In this document: piece by piece, positions 59,754 through 64,000 of the stretch
Numbering within the stretch: the first letter of the stretch is position 1
Layout: each line of letters begins with the position of its first letter
NCBI RefSeq assembly: GCF_019977355.1
Contig: NZ_AP024655.1
Location: forward strand, 2,046,001-2,110,000
Origin: Arthrobacter sp. NicSoilB8
GTDB taxonomy: Bacteria; Actinomycetota; Actinomycetes; Actinomycetales; Micrococcaceae
DNA: 64,000 nucleotides
Direction of reading: 5' to 3'
Program-made: the position numbers and the translations under genes
The notes under the pieces: generated by a model
Database searches by the model: none
Told to the model about the DNA's origin: nothing
Seen by the model: only the letters and a program-made list of their open reading frames with translations

Positions 59754-60041
59754 TCACCGGCAACCACGCCAGGTGGCGGGCGGAAGGTGTCGCGGTGGGG
59801 GACCGGCTTGAGGGCAGATGAGCGCCTCGCCGTCGATCACGCACCCGGTCGGGACCTGCTTCGTAAGGACAGCAGCCAGGTCAGCGAACCACCCGTTCAG
59901 GTCTTTGCCCTGACAGGACCACAGCGTCAGGCCCGTCTCCGTGACCACCGCCGATACCCGAAAGCCGTCCCACTCGGGCCCGTACCAGGAGCCGCCGGGA
60001 AGCAGGTCCGGGCCGGGGACTCGGTTCACGGGTTTGGCCAT
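59754..60041 (-). pseudogene. ATP-dependent DNA ligase N-terminal fragment, catalytic Lys lost
   Basis: The frame reads MAKPVNRVPGPDLLPGGSWY, then GPEWDGFRVSAVV and GCVIDGEALI, the adenylation-domain start of an ATP-dependent DNA ligase (LigC/LigD type). In the nucleotidyl motif ExKxDGxR the adenylated lysine should precede WDGFR, but the residue is Glu (PEWDGFR). Only about 95 residues are present, and downstream motifs are gone. It is inactive, convergent with the glycosylase operon and next to IS debris. Confidence 0.75.
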
Positions 60042-60274
60042 GGTCAGGGATGGCACGCGAAGGTCCGTCGGCAGAAGCTCTGGCATGGCGGGCCGGAGAG
60101 ATCAGTAGGGGCTCGAGAAGACCGGGGCCTGGGCGGCACCCCGAGTGTCAGTGTCGCGCACCGCTGTCGCCGTCGCGGCGTCGGGGTCCGAGAAGACCAC
60201 ACGGTGGGTTTGAGCGGTCGCCGGTTCGTCTGTCGCGCCAAAGGCCGGCGCTTCGGTCATGGTCGTCATAGCCA

Positions 60275-61704
60275 TCATTTGTAAGGCATGACCGGCCGAA
60301 GGTGCCAGTCGACGCGCCTGTCCGCGTGCCGCTGAGCATCTACGTCCGCGGCATAAGGGTGAAGAACGGCTTCGGGCCCAGGCATCGTGAAATACGAGGA
60401 ATCGCCCATCTTCAAGGTCTCCCCGGGTCCCTGTGCCTGCCTCTGGGCCTGCTCACCGGCGTGCGCACCTTCACCATTGAACCCGTGAGCGGCATGACGC
60501 ACCTGCGCGTAAGAGAAGAGTTCACTGGCCCGCTCTGCGGGCTCCTGCTCTGGGAGTTCGCGTCCGACACAAAACAGACTTTTACCGATTGCGCCGGGTT
60601 TGATCCGTGTGAAGGCGGCATTCATGGTGATGACCGGGCGTTTGTGCATCGCCTCGTGCCGGACCGCGCGCTGGTGCGGGGTGGCCGGCGCGTCGTGCTT
60701 CTTGGTGACTTTGGCCCCGCGCCGGTGCTTCTCGAGGAGTTTTTGCTGGTGCAGCAGGTAGTTGGTGAAAGTCCCGTCCAGGTCACAGATTGCGTTGAGC
60801 TTGTCCAGTTCGGCGGCCGTGTCGTAGCGGAGGTAGCCGACGAGTTCGCGGACCCTGGCCCAGTTCTTCTGTTCGACGTGGCGCCGTCATTCTTGTTGCC
60901 GGGCCGGGACCGTGTGAACGTGATCCGGCGGGCATGGCAGTAGGCGAGCAGGTGTTCGTTGATGAACTCCGATCCGTTGTCCGAATCGATGCCGATGATG
61001 GGGAAGGGGAACACGGCGGTGACGTGCTCGAGGGCCTCGAAGACCCATTTGGCCGCTTTGTTCCGCACGGAGCGGTTCACCGTCCAGCCGGTCGCAATGT
61101 CGGTCACCGTGAGGGTGAAGCAGAACTCGCCGAAGCTGTTGCCGCCCTCGTGGCCGACCAGGTCGATCTCCACAAAGCCCGGGACCGCGTCGTCCCATTC
61201 GGCCCAGGTGCGGATCGGGATCTGGGACTTCAGCAAGGTCCCCGGCTTGGTGTGGGCCCGTCCGCGGGGGATCAGTTTCGCCCGCTCGGGCGCGAGTTTG
61301 CGGTCGATCGTCGCGGCACTCATGCGTATCAGCAGGGCGGCCTGTTCGTCGGTGAGCTCCAGGTCGCCGTCGCGGCGCAGCAACGGCACCAGGACCGGCA
61401 GCATCGGTGCCAGCAGCCGGCCGGCCGGGGCCCGCAGCACCGCCCAGCACCTGATCAGGGCAGGCAGCAGATCAGGGCCGTAGACCGGTGCCCTGCCTGG
61501 CCGGGGCTTGATGAGCTTCAGGACCAGGGCATCCCGCAGGGCCGCCCGGGCGTGGTCACGATGCCAGCCGGTCAGCTCCACCAGCTCATCAAGGATCCGG
61601 GACTTCGCCTTTCGCGACGCGTCCCGATACGCGAGGGCCTTCTTCTTCGTCACAGCCTGCCGCTGGGCCATCGTGAGCTCCATGAAAACGGGCATATCCG
61701 GCAA
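60275..61704 (-). pseudogene. Integrase-core (DDE) transposase disrupted by a 1-bp deletion
   Basis: The first 270 residues form a good rve-type transposase: an N-terminal HTH region (ILDELVELTGWHRDHARAAL), then VEIDLVGHEGG and IIGIDSDNGSEFINEHLLAY as two catalytic Asp regions. At NDGA the frame breaks: GCGCCACGTC near 60880 should read GCGCCCACGTC to continue AHVEQKNW. The shifted frame then continues with sensible transposase sequence (LLHQQKLLEKHRRGAKVTKK) to a MHKRPVITMNAAFTRIKPGA C-terminus. One C is therefore missing and the enzyme is inactivated. Confidence 0.85.
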
Positions 61705-61730
61705 CCGGAGCCAACACTCTCAACCACGCC

Positions 61731-61795
61731 GCTACGCGGAGGTTTTCAAATGAGGCAACGTATCCGGCTACGCGGAGGTTTTCAATGAGTCAACG
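61731..61795. repeat. Tandem 30-bp repeat at the transposase 5' side (likely IS end)
   Basis: GCTACGCGGAGGTTTTCAA(A)TGAG(G/T)CAACG occurs at 61731-61760 and again at 61767-61795, a 36-bp period. The sequence looks like an IS terminus present twice, as if a second insertion or an incomplete excision left a duplicated end. No matching inverted copy was seen near the other side of the transposase. Confidence 0.65.
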
Positions 61796-61828
61796 CGGAC
61801 TGTTCCGGACGGCCGCGCTGGGGCATAA

Positions 61829-62230
61829 CATTCCCGCAGGGACGCCAAGCTCTTCGCCTATCTCAGCTACAGCGACGCGCCCGCGGCCCTGGACTGGCTC
61901 CAGGCAGTGGGATTTAACGTCATTCACCGGCAAGACGGCCCCGCCGGGGCGGTGCTGCACGCCGAAATTCGCATGGGGGAGGCGGTCCTAATGGTGTCAA
62001 CTAACGATGCCTCCTACCAGCGGCCGCCCCTGATCGGTCAGTCAACCGGCCAGGGACTATATCTTCTGGTCGAGGATGTCGACGCATTTCACCGGAAGGC
62101 CCTCGCCGCGGGCGGTACTTCCGTGATCGAGCCCGAAGACACCCCATGGGGTACCCGGCGCAGCCGAGTGCTCGATCCCCAAGGACAGGAATGGAGCGCC
62201 GGCACCTACCAGCCCGGAACCAACTCGTGA
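61829..62230 (+). pseudogene. Glyoxalase/VOC-family gene, 5' end missing
   Basis: The frame carries KLFAYLSYSDAPAALDWLQA, then VGFNVIHRQD, GLYLLVEDVDAFHRKALAAG and TRRSRVLDPQGQEW, a nearly complete glyoxalase/bleomycin-resistance (VOC) domain. Upstream it runs into a stop (TAA at 61826) with no start codon before the first conserved strand, and only 30-100 bp away are the IS ends. The start was probably lost by the insertion. The first in-frame GTG (61907) would delete the first beta-alpha unit. Confidence 0.7.
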
Positions 62231-62472
62231 ATCACTTTGCTCCGGACGCAAGCCCGGGCCAACGGCGATCAGACCTGACGCAATCTCCGCTATCAGTTCT
62301 CGGCAGAGCCAAGTGTTGGTACGCCCGGGGTGACGTGCATGGGAGTGGGGTCGGGCGTTCTTGCCCAACTTCGATGTGAGGCCTTCGATGCGTTCGTCGG
62401 GATGGAAGCGTTTCTCCGGCAGGCAGACCATAGTTCAGTTCTTCGCAGAGTGACTTGATCGCCAGGGCCGGG

Positions 62473-62491
62473 TGGTACTGGTTTGGTACCA
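62473..62491. promoter_or_regulatory. Palindrome upstream of the RHH-Doc module
   Basis: TGGTAC (62473-62478) and GTACCA (62486-62491) form 6-bp arms with a 7-base spacer, ending 7 bp before the antitoxin ATG. This is the usual place for autoregulation by a ribbon-helix-helix antitoxin. Confidence 0.6.
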
Positions 62492-62498
62492 TGAAGTC

Positions 62499-62705
62499 AT
62501 GGCTATGAATCTGCGTGTTCCCGAAGAGCTGGATCGGCGTCTGGATCAGCTTGCGGCCGAAGAGCATACATCGAAGTCCGCATTACTGCTCCAGGGCGCG
62601 GAGCTTGTGCTGCAGCGTCACCGGCGCAGCCGTGACATCGGCGAGGGCCTGGATTTCGTGATGAGCCATGACGCCGAGCTCCTGACGCGCCTTGAGGATG
62701 CGTGA
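62499..62705 (+). CDS. Ribbon-helix-helix antitoxin of a Doc toxin
   Basis: A 68-residue protein with an N-terminal RHH fold (MNLRVPEELDRRLDQLAAEEHTS, in two parts at residues 3-25, then KSALLLQGAELVLQRH) and a C-terminal tail (VMSHDAELLTRLEDA) that would wrap the toxin. RHH antitoxins replace the more usual Phd protein in many actinobacterial Doc modules. The stop overlaps the toxin start (GTGA), typical of toxin-antitoxin pairs. Confidence 0.87.
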   Translation: MAMNLRVPEELDRRLDQLAAEEHTSKSALLLQGAELVLQRHRRSRDIGEGLDFVMSHDAELLTRLEDA

Positions 62706-63070
62706 CCGCGTACCTCGAGATAGAGGACGCATTGCAGGTCGTTGACCGGTACGGGTTCCATATCCGCGACATCGGTCTTCTGGCCTCGGCACTGGCCCGT
62801 CCGGCAACAACGGTGATGGGTGTGGAGGCGTATCCGCAGTTATCCACGAAGGCGGCGACTCTCATGGAGTCGGTGGCGCGGTTCCACCCGCTGATCGACG
62901 GCAACAAGCGCACGGCGTGGACGCTGATGGTTCTGATGCTCTGGATCAACGGCTACCGGCATGACCTCAGCACGGATGCGGCGTTTGATCTCGTCGTGGG
63001 GGTGGCGGCCGGCGGCGTTTCGCTGGAGGACAGCGCCGGGATGATTGCCACGCATCTCGTCAGGCGCTAG
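62702..63070 (+). CDS. doc: Doc-family (Fic fold) toxin
   Basis: A 122-residue Fic/Doc protein with the signature HPLIDGNKRTAW, residues 62-73 (His62, Asp66, Gly67, Asn68, Lys69, Arg70). This form (HxxxDGNKR) is Doc-like. Doc phosphorylates elongation factor Tu and stops translation (known for phage P1 Doc). The frame is intact and preceded by its antitoxin with a 4-bp overlap. The locus lies among IS debris and repeats, as expected for a mobile or stabilising module. Confidence 0.9.
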   Translation: MTAYLEIEDALQVVDRYGFHIRDIGLLASALARPATTVMGVEAYPQLSTKAATLMESVARFHPLIDGNKRTAWTLMVLMLWINGYRHDLSTDAAFDLVVGVAAGGVSLEDSAGMIATHLVRR

Positions 63071-63360
63071 ACGCCGGGGTCGTGGGCTCTGCGCTTGGGC
63101 TACTTTCTGACCCGTCATGTGGGTCTGTGCCGGTCAGGTCATGACGTGACTGACAGGAGGTGGCAACGACCATGAGGATCGGGGAAGCTGGCCAGGATGC
63201 TGGTCAAGCGTCTGGCTCTCTTGCGGCGTCCCGTCGGCCTCGGATTTTGAAACCGCAGAACTGCCTCAAGCTGAGCAAAATCTGTCAGGACAAAGAAGGA
63301 CCGCCTCCCTTTGTTGCGGGGTGCGGTCGTTGGTCTGCGAGCATTGACACGGTCAAGTTG

Positions 63361-63548
63361 GGGTGTGTACAAAGTACACATTTCGGCTGCGGATCGGGCC
63401 GTACTGGTGCCGGACTGGGCCGGATTCCGCATGTTTCCTCGGGAGCCCAGTGTTTGCAAGGGCTGGAATGCATTCGAGTCCCACCTCGGGCACGTGTTTT
63501 CCCTGTTCAGGGGCTTTTGGTGTTTCTTCGTGTGGACAGTGTCCACAC
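63361..63548 (+). repeat. Dispersed tRNA-Leu-tail/palindrome repeat, copy C
   Basis: It opens with a perfect palindrome TGTGTAC-AAA-GTACACA (63364-63380). The spacer boxes GCGGATCGGGCC and GGATTCCGCATG, CCCAGTGTTTGC, the tRNA-Leu tail (63473-63493) and GTTTTCCCTGTTCAGGGG follow, and it closes with a second perfect palindrome GTGTGGACA-G-TGTCCACAC (63530-63548). Weak similarity to the second module (CCTATTCGGTTGTATGGGG) continues to about 63720. A further small inverted repeat TTGAC/GTCAA lies at 63344-63356. Confidence 0.75.
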
Positions 63549-63720
63549 TCCCCAGCCTCTGATCTGATGTTCCGGGTGTGTGGGGTCCCGGATAGACCTA
63601 TTCGGTTGTATGGGGAGTTGCCGGCTACGGCGGACCGCGGACCGCCCTGTGGGGCCTCTGCCGGGAGTTCATCTTTGTTCGTCCTTCCGTTGGGATTCCG
63701 CGTTCACCACTTCATGGTGG

Positions 63721-64000
63721 CTAGGGCCGCTCACAACATGACTTGCTGATTGTTCTTTCGATCGGGCTCGTGTTGGGGCCGGTCCGGAATTTCCGCTCAG
63801 GTACCTGTCATTCAGGAAGGCGGGCGGAACGGCATGACATGGCAATGGATCCGGAGCTAATCATGAGCTCGCTGACCCTGGCCAGTCTGTAGACGGGGCC
63901 GGCGTCGAGGGCGATTTCAGGAGCCGGTGGGCCTTGCTGCCATCGCCTTCCCGTCAGTTAACCCGCCGCCCGGTCCGTCTGCTCGTGTTGATTGGCACAA
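63721..64000. other. Window end, no gene recognised
   Basis: About 280 bp after repeat copy C. Short frames only, no conserved motif, RNA or terminator seen. The sequence may continue into a gene beyond the window. Confidence 0.3.

Noticed and set aside
61731..61795. CRISPR array
   Set aside because: Only two units with a 6-bp gap, associated with a transposase end. No cas gene or spacers in the window.
62057..62567. Leftward hypothetical genes between the VOC fragment and the antitoxin
   Set aside because: Overlapping frames without conserved motifs. They cover the antitoxin start and its palindrome.

Overview
The window is a high-GC actinobacterial chromosome segment, most likely from Arthrobacter, Pseudarthrobacter or a close Micrococcaceae relative. 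Pointers are the strongly GC-biased third codon positions, frequent GTG starts with 4-bp GTGA/ATGA stop-start overlaps, leader-poor genes, the CGNR, DUF6510, TIGR03086 and DUF4192 families typical of Actinobacteria, and an intracellular GH91 enzyme of the kind described from Arthrobacter. No rRNA, intact tRNA or CRISPR array is present.

Layout. (1) 41-8581, minus strand: a complete catabolic operon for a fructose disaccharide, probably difructose anhydride III (DFA III) from inulin. It has a lipoprotein binding protein, two permeases, a GH91 hydrolase, a LacI regulator, a PfkB-type fructokinase and a GH32 fructosidase, behind a clear promoter flanked by three LacI-type operators. (2) 8622-10300: a graveyard of fragments, with a phosphotransferase C-lobe, a decayed tRNA-Pro, a dispersed repeat and a serine-recombinase remnant. 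(3) 10307-19414: a HAD phosphatase, an Lrp regulator and a set that fits catabolism of homoserine to fumarate (homoserine dehydrogenase, aldehyde dehydrogenase, aspartase) with an amino-acid permease, an alanine-racemase-like enzyme and an IclR regulator. (4) 19411-22715: a second IclR with a cyclase-family hydrolase and a small CutA-like protein, then a homocysteine S-methyltransferase.

(5) 22960-26524: a mobile, repeat-rich patch. An IS110 element sits inside a palindrome of the dispersed repeat, followed by a truncated HigB toxin with an intact HigA antitoxin between two repeat copies, and a DUF4192 protein. (6) 27170-31626: potassium transport (TrkH/KtrB-like and APC/KimA-like) plus DUF2254. 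(7) 31833-35479: a MarR-headed operon for respiratory redox or copper assembly (CtaG, CcdA, and an unusual Sco-TlpA double-thioredoxin fusion). (8) 35661-41091: a bifunctional penicillin-binding protein, an FAD monooxygenase, a CPA1 antiporter and a universal stress protein. (9) 41222-44774: an IS remnant, then SRPBCC, ArsR and YCII stress-type genes with a perfect ArsR operator.

(10) 44998-52289: two facing sets, with MTA phosphorylase, epimerase, membrane glycosyltransferase, two soluble glycosyltransferases and a methyltransferase beside a membrane-bound molybdopterin oxidoreductase. (11) 52437-55555: a lipoprotein, then a cytosolic molybdopterin oxidoreductase, flavin reductase and DUF6510 operon. 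(12) 55757-59743: a CGNR regulator divergent from an operon joining an Asp-nucleophile alpha/beta hydrolase, a PNPOx-like protein, two NTF2-fold proteins and a 3-methyladenine-type DNA glycosylase. (13) 59754-64000: decay again, with a dead DNA-ligase fragment, a frameshifted transposase, a beheaded glyoxalase-fold gene, an intact RHH-Doc toxin-antitoxin pair and another copy of the dispersed repeat.

The most interesting parts are the DFA III operon, the homoserine cluster, the dispersed tRNA-Leu-tail/palindrome repeat with an IS110 inside one palindrome, and the hydrolase plus glycosylase operon. All functional statements come from reading the sequence and remembered family knowledge; nothing was searched.
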